64,000 bases of DNA from Lepiota brunneoincarnata (lineage: Eukaryota; Basidiomycota; Agaricomycetes; Agaricales; Agaricaceae). Positions 45,300 through 56,999 of the stretch are shown in pieces (within the stretch, counting starts at the first letter, position 1; every line of letters begins with the position of its first letter). Both the position numbers and the translations under genes were made by a program. Location: the NCBI GenBank assembly GCA_023014365.1, contig JAEBUN010000046.1, positions 240,758 to 304,757 of the forward strand, given 5' to 3'. A model generated the notes under the pieces. It saw nothing but the letters and a program-made list of their open reading frames with translations. It did not search any database and was not told the origin of the DNA.

Positions 45300-47678
45300 T
45301 TACTCCTGGGCCTGGATTTTTTCTCTCGCAGCTCTCTCATGTTCCCTCCACTCTTCAATCTCTTCCGCCAGAACCTGGTCTGGGTCACGCCCACGAACTT
45401 CAGGGAGAAGTAGAGTGGAAAATGCGCCAGCAATGTTGCATCCCACGAAGACTAGGGTTCAATGAATATTGAGGGTCGCTTATAAGAAAAAGAAAAGAAG
45501 TGGACGCACTCCAAAGGACGGCAGGTGTCCCTATATCCTTACTAAGGGAATTGAACGCAAGGGCGGAGATAATAGCACCTGCTTTTCCTGAAGCAGCGGA
45601 GATGCCATGCGCGAACCCACGGTATCGCGTAGGGAACACTGTGGGCACATTATGTAAGAATCTGGGATTGGGACAAGGGAATGTGAATCGTACGTTCGGC
45701 AGGGTAACACTAGCCGGGTCGAGGGAAGATGTGTGAGGCTTTGCTCTGGAAAATGGTGAAACGATACTTACGTATGTTGTTCTAACAAGAAACAAGTGGA
45801 TTATTGTTGGAGTTTTGCAAACACAAGTGAGGGGCCACATACGTGTTGGCACCAAAGTTGAAAAAGAATTGCAAGAGTGCGAAATTGACAATAAACGCCG
45901 CCTCACTAAGAGTGTGGAACTTGCCGGCGAGGATACCCACTACACTTCAAATCAGTGCCGACCTCCTTAGTGGAAAAAGGAACTCACGGAAAAGCGAAGT
46001 GACAAGGAAACCCTGAAGCTGAATCCACTTCCTCCCTAATATCTCGATAGTCAAAACTGATGCGTAATATCCCGGGACGAACCCAAGGGCAGTAATGATG
46101 ATATTTCCCGTCGCAATCTTGAAAAGCCTGTTCCACGGCGAGCCCTGGGTGCCATCGAACCCAATTTGCTGTAGGACGACGTTCTGGTTCAAGTTGATAC
46201 CATAAAATGCAATGTCGAGGAAGAACCATGACATCGAGGTGCCGATAAGCAGTTTCAAGTGCCTCCATTCCGAGATGTACGTCACGAACTCCCTAAAGTG
46301 AGCTGTCTTCTTTACCACTGTTTCGAGAGGCGCGTTAACATCGGCCTCCTTCGCATCCGCACTAGAAGACCTCGAGCCGCCACCACCAGCCGCCCTTTTT
46401 TCTTCGCTCAAATCGGTGCCTTCTTTGGTTACAGAGGCCGCAGACGAATCATTTGGCGAGGCCGAGTCAGTGGCTTCTTGCCGCTTGAGTTCACTGGTGT
46501 CGCTCCCAACTTCTGAATCCAACTCTTTCCTCTGCAGCTGAGCCTTTTTGTAACGCTTAGCCTCGGGGAGTGTGAGTCTCTGGTAGAGGGTTGCGAACGC
46601 GGGAATCAAGGAGAGGCCGACGACGATCCGCCATGCTAGATTATTCCGATCAGAAATTTGTTGCACAGAGCCACCGAAGTGGATCGACCCACCTCCATCA
46701 ACCCTAGACGTTTTTCCAGCCTCCATCACATTCTTGTAACAGGCCAAGACAATAATAGTTGCGAGGGAGCCGACGAAAGAACCCCAGCCTTGGTTTGAGA
46801 ATATGTAAGCGAGCATGGTACCCCGCTTACGCAAGTTTGCGCGGTCGGAAGTAACAGTGGCGGACATGGGGTAATCTCCCCCTACACCAATGCCGAGCAT
46901 AATACGGAAGATAGAGAGATAGATGATCGAGCCTTCGGGCGAAAGGGAGCCGGTGGGTGTGGTCATGGTAAGTATGGTTGCAACAATGATGAGCATGAGT
47001 TCTTTTCCATCTGGGCTCGGGATAAAAATGTCAGCCAATGAAATGGATTTAGCTCCAAGGGAATGACACATACAAACGGCCTTGCGGCCCAAAGCGTCTG
47101 CTGCATAGCCTAGGGACGAAACAAAGAGGTGGCATCAACGCTTAAGTAATTCGAACTGACAACGAGGAGCACTAACCGAACGCGAATTGGCCAATTACAC
47201 TACCGATGTTGGCGCTGGCCTTCATGAAGCCCTCAAGGTTAGCGGGAAGGTGCCCACCATTGTAGAGGCGCCATTGTAACATCGTCGACACGGGCTTACG
47301 ACAACTGAAGTGAGCGGCAGGACGAAGACTTAGTACATCCGGCGCTTACATTGATGACGAAGAGGTCGTAGGCTGTGGTCACCCGTCGGGTTGTGTTGTC
47401 AGCTTGTATAGTTGAAAACGGCAAGAAGGGCATACCATCGAGGAAGAAACCGACCTATCGAGACAGAAGAGGGTAAGTCATGATGAGTGGGTGAGGAGAG
47501 GGAAGGCGATGCTTACCCCAGCAATGCCGAGCAACTTGAGCTCTGTTTTAGTCAGGACGAAAGGTGGCCTGCTCGAATTCTCGAACTCCTCAAGTTGGGA
47601 CCAGTGAGTCTTGGGAGCAGCAGTTGCACCAGACGCAGCAGGGACGGGTGGCTTTGTTTCTGTGTTCTCTTGGGCCAT
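45300..47678 (-). CDS. PHO84-like proton/phosphate symporter (MFS)
   Basis: Predicted plasma-membrane inorganic phosphate importer of the PHS family. Minus-strand exons are 47678-47517, 47454-47436, 47372-47350, 47294-47177, 47109-47074, 47010-45988, 45939-45843, a region about 45640-45510, and 45451-45300. Landmarks are [19 protein letters not shown] in TM1, [18 protein letters not shown] (the MFS loop 2-3 motif), [20 protein letters not shown], a long acidic/Ser-rich central cytoplasmic loop, [36 protein letters not shown] and [13 protein letters not shown]. Splicing between 45843 and about 45640 is unresolved: the family's 'TTFxxPxExFPTR' strand is not continuous in any simple model, so one exon there is misplaced, altered or damaged. 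The rest is clean. Confidence 0.85.
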
Positions 47679-49033
47679 GTCGATCTGGCGGGGTGATGGG
47701 AGAGGGGAGGAGAGAGAGACAACCGGTGGAGTTTTAGAGGGCAGTTGAGGAGAGAGGTGGAGAAAAGAATGGAGGGGATGCGGCCTATCAGAGGCGGACA
47801 AAGTGGTCGTGTGCCCTTTAAATCGTTCTTGAATTGTTCTGACAGGTCGTGAAGAAAAGTCCCTGTTGCGAGATTGGTATCGGAGTTTCCCAATCATGCG
47901 CTAGCCTTCCGGTTCTTTCCCATCCCGCAAGCCGATCCCGATCCAAGCATCCAACGAGTCCCCCAACTGTGAGGATAAGATCTGCACGAACGAGCCATAA
48001 GAGCCCCAGCTCGTATTTTCGCGTGCGTCATAGGAGTGAGCCTAATAATGAATCGACGTGTCAGTCGGGGGGGGGAGAGATGGATCGGTGAGGGCGAACG
48101 TGCGTCGCGTAAAAGAGATTGGATTGGCCAGGCGAAGTAATCCAAGGATAGAATTGATTCATCTTATCAGTTCCCAGTTCTCCCGCGTGATCAGCCTCCT
48201 TTCCCTCACCTCTTCCGGCCTCCAAGCTCATCTTGCGAGCGTACGTCGCCACCAACCCGCCAGCGGCACCCAGGGCGCAGCGCCCCCTACGACTCTGTTG
48301 GGTCTCATCCGCTAGAATGAGGACTGCAAAATTGACTTGGGGCACGGACACATGAATAGAAGCAGATGGTGCCGCAGAGACGGTTGATACTTACTCCATG
48401 CTGCCAGAACGACGAACGTGCGCATGGCAGTGTCCTATAGCATGCGCATCCTTCAATGATCGTATCCAACATTGTTCCTCGGGTGGCGGACAAGCGACAA
48501 ACTCTGGCGTCTACCCCAAGCAGTTGGCACCCTAACGCTCAGCTCTCGTCGGTTGGAGAGGTCCACGCTGAGCCAGGAACGAGTTGTGGATCGTTGGAAC
48601 GTGCGATGGCGACAACAGGGTCTAGGGCCTAAATAACACGTGATACACATCAGAGAAGTCTCCAAAGCGCTCCATGATAAGCAACGGGCGCTCTGTTTGC
48701 AGAACCGATAATGAAGGAGAGTGGGAAGGATGAAGACGGGGATGAGGGGCCCTCCATCTCTGATGCCTCTTATATGTCAAACAAACCTCTGCTGATTTTC
48801 CCCCGTTCATGCCAAGACACACGATCAATAATGCTGCCAACGTTGGTCGGAGTCTTCCGACTGATCCAAGGTTCTTTTACTGGTTCTGGTAGGGAACGGA
48901 AAACTTAAAGGATTGCATATTCCCCTGGGCCTACTATACCGACTCATTGGAACGCTTTGGCGGAAGCACTCTACTACTCTACATCGACCCACCAGATAAG
49001 AGCCTTCCGTACCAATGCGCACCCATGTCCTTG
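47679..49033. other. Intergenic region
   Basis: No gene recognised between the transporter start and the first GNAT copy. A short G run lies at 48068-48076. Short open frames are unsupported. Confidence 0.4.
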
Positions 49034-50700
49034 TCAGTCTCTGATGCGCAATACGAGCAGCCTATCTCCAAACCCCCCTGGAGAAACAGACTGGTTCGAG
49101 CGGTTGCCCTGGTCAAAATCCAGCTTCATCTCATACCATACCTCCTTCCCTAAAACGACTTCTGCTTTTCCCATACTTGTGAACCCCATCCGCTCATACA
49201 CAGACAACATATTACGCTTCGCCACCAAAACCATTCTATCATATGTTCCCCTATCCCTGCATACCCGCACAAATTCGACGAACAGGTCGAGCCCAATGGA
49301 GGCTCCACGAAAATCCTTATCAACACATAACGTATGACTGCAGACGGTTGTAGAGTGAGGCATATGGGCCGTCATGAATTGCTGGGTATAACGGGGATAT
49401 GGTGAAAGCGTTGCATATATATACGCTATCAGGCGACGGTGTCTGGGACCAAGTGGAATCGAGCTCAACGGTGGGGTGGTATCAGCACCAGTTGCATCGG
49501 TACGGACTAGGGGTACGAAAGCACCAAGGAAAAGATCCGGAGCTACTCTTTGATGAAACCTATCTCCAATATGATCGACATCTCCACCGGCTAGGATTAT
49601 AGCGGACGTACCTCAGAGTCTCCAGATTGTCGGCTTCATCTGGTGGAAAGCCTGTAGAGCAGTCATTGTCCCTCAAGACACTACTTCAGGCGACTAGACA
49701 AACCTTGTCGCTCAATTTCCCAAACGGTCTCAACCTCCTCATGCTGGACAAAGTCATAGAATATCACATCCTTCGAAGCGAGGGGGTCCCGGATGATAAC
49801 CGGAGAGTTCTCTGATGCTGTAGCCGTCCGTCCTTGAACAATGGTAGGCGCATAATCCCCTGGCCCTGGCTTGTTCTCTGCTGGACGTGACCTTGAACTA
49901 GGATCGTTAATTGCACAAAGGAAATCACAGCGGTTGCGATACCTCACTACCCATGTTCCTTCCGTTCTCTGTGACGATCTCTTGCTGCACCAAGCCACTT
50001 GTTCAACAAAACCTGCGAGGAAGGAGGTGCGACATGAGTCGAAGAAGAGGTTCTGAATGTCCTGGTGTACCCTGTAGCTGCCCGGCGCAGACACCCCTGA
50101 TCATGGTCGACGGTTACGCTAGGCTGGGGCGAGGCGCCCAGAGCAACCGAGGTATAGTACCCTCGTTCATAACGGATGACGCTGGGAAGGGCAGAAGGCT
50201 TGTGTTATTACATTTATTTCACTAAGCTCAGTGCTACATGCGTCACAACGTGACCCTGAAGAGTTGCCACCTGAAGAACTGGCCCGATGTCGTCCGCTGC
50301 ACATTCCATGAGTTGATGCTCTGTCAGACTAAACAAGTCTTCAAACAAAATATATTTTTTGGGCAGACGCGACGAGGCCCTCCAACAACCCCCCCCCCAC
50401 CGCAGTGTGAGGACAACTTTCGGCGCTTGTTTTCCAATAGCGCCGCGTGGGCCTCGTGGCTTGTGTAACGGTGCAGAGCCACTCACTGGGGATGTGGGGT
50501 GGCGTTCATCAGGTATATACTCACGTCAGGACTGTTTTTGCGTTACCTCGTAACTGAACTGGGCCCTTACTGCGTGGGAATACATGTAGCCACAAGCTTC
50601 TTTCATTAGAGGTGACCTCATTCGCAGATAGTCCGGCCTCGACGCCTCGTTGGAGCGCGGAGCATGTATATACAAACAGACAAACAGTAGCCTGGAAACA
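49030..50700. repeat. Tandem duplication unit 1 (GNAT gene with flanks)
   Basis: Matches 50893-52200 from the 3' side of the gene through its upstream region, including AGCTTCTTTCATTA, CGCAGATAGT and CGGAGCATGTA...AAACAGTAG words in the same order beyond the start codon. The copies differ by many substitutions and indels outside the exons. Confidence 0.7.
49034..50094 (-). CDS. GNAT N-acetyltransferase, copy 1, start altered
   Basis: Predicted acetyl-CoA-dependent N-acetyltransferase of the AANAT/PAA1-like branch. Minus-strand exons end as in copy 2: exon 1 to 49704, exon 2 49651-49612, exon 3 49559-49034. Core motifs are KDVIFYDFVQHEEVETVWEI, FPPDEADNLETL, PDLFLGAFVP, the acetyl-CoA loop LCVDKDFRGASIGLDLFVEF, and RNMLSVYERMGF. 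Relative to copy 2, one base is inserted just after the ATG-equivalent site (near 49856), so that ATG is out of frame. The frame is open upstream to an ATG at 50094, which would add about 90 extra residues of unconserved sequence. It may be expressed with a new N-terminus or be dead; exons 1-3 otherwise remain open. Confidence 0.6.
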
Positions 50701-50892
50701 CTTGCACGCTGCTCAGCTTGTTTAATCGAGCGACCCAGATCTAGGCCGATTTAGTTTGTGTCCCCTCCTTCCCGATCCCAAAGGCAGGCAGCAGAAGTAC
50801 ACAGCGCAGGCCTTGAAGGATCACGCTGTTTCCGCGAAAGTACTTATTTCATATGGAGTCACCAGCTAAGAACGTTCTATGCCGGCTAATAC

Positions 50893-52200
50893 GCTTGTCA
50901 GTCTCCGGTGCCCAGCACGGGCAGCCTATCTGCTAGCTTACCTAGGGAATCGGACTGGTTCAAGCTGTTTCCCTGATTAAAATCCACCTTCATCTCATAC
51001 CAGACCTCCTTCCCTAAAACGACTTCCGCTTTCCCTACGGTTGTGAACCCCACTCTCTCATACACAGACAACATATTGCGTTTCGCCATAAAAACCAGTC
51101 TATCGTACGCCCCCCTCTCCCTGCATACTCGCACAAATTCGACGAACAGGTCGAGTCCAATGGAGGCTCCACGAAAGTCTTTATCAACGCACAGCGTATG
51201 ACCGCAGATGGTTCTGGACCGAGGTACATGAGCCATCATGAATTGTTGAGTGTAACGGGCGTATGGTGAAAGCGTTGCATATGTATACGCTATCAGGCGA
51301 CGGTGTTTAGGACCAGGAGGGGTCGGGCACAATGGCGGGGTAAAGTCGTCGTCAGTGGTATCCGTGCTGAGTATGGGGACGAAAGCACCAAGGAAAAGCT
51401 CCGGGGCCACTCGCTGATGAAACCTACATATTCCCAGATGACCGACATCTCGGCCGGCTAGGATTATAGCCGGACATACCTCAGAGTCTCCAGACTGTCT
51501 GCCTCATCCGGCGGAAAGCCTGAGGAGCAGTCATTATTCCTTAACACACGATCTCAGGGCTACCAGACGAACCTTGCCGCTCAATCTCCCAAACCGTCTC
51601 TATTTCCTCATATCGGACGAGGTCATAGAATACTACATCTTTTGAAACCGGGGGGATGATTCCCGGAGAGCCCTCTATTGCCGTAGCCGTTTGTCCTTGA
51701 GCAGCGGTCGACATATGAAGCCTTGGCCCTGGTTGGCTCCCTGCTAAACATGACCTTGTACTAAAATCGTCAATTACACACAGGGCCCGCGGCAATTGCG
51801 GTACCTCGTCTCCCGAGTTCCTTTCCTTCTTGGCGACGGGCTCTCACCATACCAAGCTACTTTTCTAGGGAAACCTGCAGCGAAAGAGGCGCGGCATCAG
51901 CGAAAGGGGAGGTGCTGTATGGTCTTGTGTACCTCGTAACCGCCTGACACAAACACCCCTGATCATGGTCGTCGCTGATTATGTGAGGTTAAGGCGAGGC
52001 GCCTCGAACAACTGAGGTAATTATTGCGTGTAGTCACAAGCTTCTTTCATTAAGAGCAACCCCGGCTTTCGCAGATAGTTTGGCCTCGTGACTAGGCATT
52101 TACCATGCCCTATTGCTAGTATGGCCGGAAGTACGACAGTACGCAAAATTGGCACCCCGCCTGGAGTGCGGAGCATGTACACAAACAGTAGCTCGGAGGA
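50893..52200. repeat. Tandem duplication unit 2 (GNAT gene with flanks)
   Basis: Direct-repeat partner of 49030-50700. Contains the intact GNAT copy. Confidence 0.7.
50898..51714 (-). CDS. GNAT N-acetyltransferase, copy 2, intact
   Basis: Tandem paralogue of copy 1 with a clean 235-aa model: exons 51714-51573, 51519-51480 and 51423-50898. Motifs are VVFYDLVRYEEIETVWEIER, GFPPDEADSLETLRFHQR, PELFLGAFVPIL, LIAYTYATLSPY, the acetyl-CoA-binding VDKDFRGASIGLDLFVEFV and RNMLSVYERVGFTTVGKAEV. This fits aralkylamine or polyamine acetyltransferases of the GNAT fold; the actual amine is unknown. Exon 2 (40 nt) and exon 3 (526 nt) have exactly the same lengths as in copy 1, which supports a recent tandem duplication. 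No targeting signal is seen. Confidence 0.85.
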
Positions 52201-54064
52201 ACATTACTTACTCAGCAACGTTGCTTACACAGTGGGTATTGAGCGGATGGGTTCCTGGATATATCACCTAAGATAAACTCGCAATGATGATGAGGTTCCC
52301 ACACAGAAGCTGTCAATCACACCCCTTGTCAGCATTCCTCGGCCACCTACATCGTCTCTTGGGCATGAACGTTGAACCCCAGTGTTACCTTTCATGACAC
52401 AGCCACCGAGTATAGCCAAAGGTCGAATCCTCCCCATATCTTACCGCACAGCGGTTTATGAGCGAGGAATAGGGTGAAAAGCGCCACGGAAAGTTCCACA
52501 CCATTCCAAATTCGCAGAGCCCATTCCCAACGCACGATTACACCATCTAAAGTCTATTCCTTTGACCTGTCGCGGGAGGCTAAACCAACACTGACAATGT
52601 GAAACGGGGAAGGACATTGCGGAGTAGCGCGAATCATCACGAATCAGCTCCCCAATATATTGGGCTACTCAGCAGATCCCTGAAGAAAATTCGCTGAACT
52701 GCCCACTTTAAGTTGGCAGTCGCCAAGACACCGACAAACTGTCAACACAGCCACTATTACCAGCAAAAGTACGGGGTTGCCAAGACGCCAGTTGATGAGG
52801 TGCAAGAGGACTTCTTACTGGTGACATCTCAGCTGATTACCCGACGAGGCAGGTCGTTGAATGGCGGCACCACTTAGGCTAAAATTTGCATTCGAAGGCT
52901 GTCCCAGCTTGCTTGGAGAGTACTTAGTTTTGCGTCAAGCCACAGGAGCTTCGTTATGTTGTTGATGCCAAGAAATTACTACGACCAGCTAAACGGATCG
53001 CTCCTGCATCGTGAGTGGGGCGTATATGCCTACTCGAGATCAGCATTATTTAACGCCATGCTCGACCCTGTGTCTAAGAATGCCCATAGAATGTGGTATC
53101 ACTCCACAATACCTATATGACTCTCAGCGGAAGATTTTTGGATAGCTGACTGTCGAGTGTTGGTTGTCTCCAAGTATTGAATGCAGTTACATTGGGATCA
53201 ACACCATTCTCCGTTTGCTAAGCGAGTTATGCATTGGCATATCATGATCGGCGTTGAGTCTTCACTCCCGAGCAACAACAAGAGGCCAAATAGGATGGCA
53301 CACACCTACTGTGATGAATGGTCCATACTTGCTATTTGGTATCCATCTGCCAGCTGTCTTTCCAGGTAGTTCCTCACCTTCCTCACCTTCCTGCGGAAAC
53401 ATGCTTGAACCATGTGGTGCGTGAATGATGGATTGCTCAAAGCTTCTCGTCTTTGGCAGGCGCTGAGAAACTAACTCTTGATCTTTGACGGGAGTCTGAT
53501 TATTAGGAGCGTTATTAACATCTCTGAGCTGAATGACCTCGTAATGATGCTGCAGAACAGATTCTGAGATATTGAGCGCTGTGGATGGTAGCGGGGTAAT
53601 TATGGAGAATAATTGCCAGTAATATAGCCAGCGGAAGGCTGTTGATTGATGATTCCCCACATCTGCTAGTGATGCATTGATGTTTGATCTTGCTACCTTG
53701 ACAACGTCATCTTTTGAGGCCTATCGATATTTCTGATTTTGTGACGGGAATTGAATTCAAGCTGTGTAGTCTGACGCACAATACCACTGACAAGTCTTAT
53801 GACATTACTGATCTTGGGAGCACTCTTCCCAGAACTGATGATGACAGATCGCATGTACTCCCGGCGACCGTGTTCAAAATGGGCTTGCTTTCACCGATAC
53901 ACATATAAGGAATATTTTCCCTTGAGTTTTGAGCGTCAAGCCCTTTCTTTCCCTTTCGCTCCTTTTCTCTTCCAGATTCTCTCATTTCTATCCTCTTGAA
54001 GAGGTTTTATTCTGTTCACCTTAATTGTTCTCTAATTCATTGGAACATTCGGACGAGCCTTACA
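52201..54064. other. Unassigned intergenic region
   Basis: About 1.9 kb with no recognised gene on either strand. The longest frame (132 codons, minus, 53660-53262) has no motif. The last ~100 bases form the pyrimidine-rich leader of the lysozyme gene. Confidence 0.4.
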
Positions 54065-55442
54065 ATGAAATCAACCTCCCTCTTATCATTCCTTCTCCTC
54101 TCAATTTCTTTCGTTCATACTGCCCCTGTTCCGGCCGCCAAGCGTGCCTGCTCAGCTACGAGTGGTAGGCTAAGGCTTTCAGTCATTTCTCCATTCATTT
54201 ATTAATATATATTATTCTGGGCCAGGTGCCTGCCACATTTCTCGCGCCATTCGTGTCGACTCTGGCGCTCTGATCAAGAGACAATTTGATGATTTCGGTG
54301 GCGATAGCGGTGATTTTGGCGAGGACTTCGGAGGCGACACTGGCGGCGACTCTGGTGATGACTTTGGAGGCGACACTGGCGGCGACTTTAGTAGTAGCGA
54401 TCTTGGTGGCGACACCGGTGATGATTTCGGAGATGATGCTGAAGGTGACCCAACTTTCGACGATACCTTCGAGGGGGATGGGGGATTCGATGATTCCAGC
54501 TCCGGCGATTTCGATGATTCGGCTCTGGATACAACTGATCCGGACTTCGATGATTCCACTTCCACAGACCCTTCCCTCGATACCTTCGACCCAAACGCGG
54601 ACGATACCTTCGGTGATACCTCTGGACTTGATGGCGGGACAACAGACGACGTTGAAGGTCTAGATGAAACCACAGACGACTCTACCGAGGATACCACCGA
54701 AGACGATTCTACAGGGGACGATGGCAGTATAGATGATACGGATTCGACAGACAACACCACAGCAGACGATGATAGCAATGACGATACAACAGCCGCTAAT
54801 CCCTCCTCTGCAGATGACACTGCGAATTCAAAGGCAGCCTCCCCAACGAAAGCCGCTCCCCCCGCTAAAGCTCCTCCTGCCCAAGCCGCCCCCCCTGCCA
54901 AAGCTCCCCCTGCCAAAGCTGCTCCCCCTACAGGGGCTGCTGGGGCTACCTGCCCACCTGCTATCAATGATGCCACTGTCAACTTGATCAAAGACTTCGA
55001 GGGCTTCGTCGCAAGCCCGGCCCCTGACCCAATTGGTCTCCCTACCGTTGGTTTTGGGCACAAGTGCGAGAAGGCTGGCTGCTCTGAAGTGCCATTCTCC
55101 TTCCCCCTCTCACAGGCCACGGCCGCTCAGCTTCTCCAGAACGACGTTAAGACGTTTACGAAATGTGTGAACGATTTCGTGAGCCCAAACGTGAAGCTCA
55201 ATGATAATCAGTTTGGCGCTCTGACTTCATTCGCCTTCAACCTTGGATGCGGTAACCTTAAATCATCCACTTTGTTGAAGCGACTGAACGCTGGGGAAGA
55301 TCCCAACACCGTTGCCGCTCAAGAGATCCCGAAATTCAATAAGGCTGGTGGAAAAGTTTTGGCCGGCTTAACCAGACGAAGAAACGCTGAGGTTGGATTG
55401 TTCAAGACGGCCTCGAGCACGGTTGCACATCCATGCAATTAG
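54065..55442 (+). CDS. Secreted GH24 (phage-type) lysozyme with Asp-rich linker
   Basis: Predicted extracellular muramidase of 438 aa; exons 54065-54164 and 54226-55442. Residues 1-19 form a signal peptide, and a Kex2-like KR site occurs in SGALIKRQFDDF near residue 53. About 170 residues follow that are dominated by Asp, Gly, Ser and Thr (units such as FGGDTGGD and DDSTGDD). Next come an Ala/Pro/Lys linker with repeats of KAAPPAKAPPA and a C-terminal GH24 domain from about residue 278. Catalytic-site landmarks are LIKDFEGF with Glu292, GLPTVGFGHKC and DNQFGALTSFAFNLGCGNL. GH24 enzymes cleave bacterial peptidoglycan; fungal copies are usually thought to come from bacteria or phage. The linker is internally repetitive and uninterrupted. 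A role against competing bacteria is inference. Confidence 0.9.
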
Positions 55443-56075
55443 ATGGACTTTTTTTCTGCAAAAGGACTTGATTATTGTAATTTTACTTTATTACTGACTG
55501 TGTGTTAGTGGAGCTTAATGCGTCACTTGGTCGTGTAAAGATGTAGGACAATACAAAGGCACTTTTGTGTCGTTCGTACGCTGAGTACGTGAGGAGCCTG
55601 ATCATAGGTTATTATCCCGTATAGCCTAAGCGCAGTTCTGTCTGGGCTCATACTAGTTCACCCTTCTCGATGAAAAGTGTGAGCCTTGTTAATGAGATTG
55701 GAACGACCCTCCAAGGAGTCTCGGTTACTCAACGATTGTATCTGATGAAAGCAAGGCGGCCCCCTAAAGTTGGAGTACATTCTACGAACCGTTCGGGTCC
55801 TCGCCCGACAGGGGCGGGGACAAATCTCGTCACGAAAGAGAAGCGAACAAGTTTTCTCCCCATATTGATGCTTGAAATATGTTCTGGTTGTGGCTATGAC
55901 CCGCTGACTCCTCAAGCATGCGGTCGCCGAAATTCTTGAATTATAATCTTGGTTTCTTTACCCATGCAATAATTCCCCCATCAGCGTGTGTTGCGACGGG
56001 GTACCGAGCTTCTGAGAGTGTCCAACAGGTATAAAGCTCTGTGATTAGCCTTGGTAATCCTGCGACCTATCCGAA
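55443..56075. other. Intergenic region
   Basis: No gene recognised between the lysozyme and the Cys-rich protein. The first part should hold the lysozyme terminator region. Confidence 0.4.
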
Positions 56076-56916
56076 ATGTGGGTTTTACCAGCTCTCCTAT
56101 TGGGATTTATTACAGCTCCTGTCCTTGCGATTAACGAGTACACTCTGATCGGTCAGTCTTCTGGCCTGCGCAGACTCTCTTTCTGACTTTTGGCTCACGA
56201 AGGAAATGTGCCCAAGCCCGCAACTTGCGGCAATTCAGGTATCTTACCAGCAGGCGGATGGATTGCAAACAAACGATGTGGCTATGTCATGGGCACCGCT
56301 GTAGCTGGCCGGCGTTTCGATGTCGAGTCCACTGATGGAACCAACTATCACTACGGCCGCTATCGAGGCACAGGAGGCAACTTCTGTACTTGGTTGATTC
56401 CATCGGTCAGTCGGTGGTATGACAGGAGCATAATAAGTTATTGACGAATGACATCGCGGCCTAGGCTTTAAATTTGAATACTCAAGTGTCTGGAATACCG
56501 TCGTCCTGCTCTTCTGCGACGGCTGCAGCAATGTGTGATCGCAACCATTTCGGACGCGACTTCGACTCGCCTCCTCACCAGGGGGACGGTGCCATTGTAG
56601 TTCCTGTCAATCTCGCCGGATGCCCGGGCTTCTACAATTACTTCATCGTAAGTCACTTGCGGTTCGGCACGGGAAAAATACTCACTATTTGTAGGATTCG
56701 AATTTCCAGACAGGAGCATTCCAAGATCCTGTACCCTTTAATATGGCGGCAACAACTGGTGGAGGGTATCGGTATACTACTCGCGATGGGGTAGCAAGCA
56801 TGGTCAGGGCCACTGTTGCAGAATATGGTCAGGTCATCTGGTTCTTCGTCCCTCGATCGTGCATCACTGGGCAGCTGCCAGCTGTGCTCAATAATGACGG
56901 AGGAGATGGGTGCTGA
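56076..56916 (+). CDS. Secreted cysteine-containing protein of unknown family
   Basis: Four exons (56076-56151, 56203-56405, 56465-56647 and 56695-56916) give a clean 227-aa frame. Residues 1-18 (MWVLPALLLGFITAPVLA) are a strong signal peptide. The mature part has eight cysteines, the last being the final residue (GGDGC). It is rich in Gly, Thr, Tyr and Phe (for example TNYHYGRYRGTGGNF and GGGYRYTTRDG). An even Cys count and no lysine-rich or membrane segment suggest a disulphide-bonded extracellular protein. I recognise no family. It follows the GH24 lysozyme on the same strand, but the 630-bp gap gives no evidence of co-regulation. A small effector or wall-associated role is possible but unsupported. 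Confidence 0.75.
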
Positions 56917-56999
56917 AGGTCCTTTTTCCCGGTATATCGGTTGAAATCGGAGCTTCTATTGTGTACATACTTACTGTGAGATATATTCATATGGAAATG

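Noticed and set aside
54212..55120. 302-codon Ser/Val/Pro-rich minus-strand open frame
   Set aside because: It is the antisense shadow of the Asp-rich repeat region of the GH24 lysozyme; its composition follows directly from the GAT/GAC-rich coding strand.
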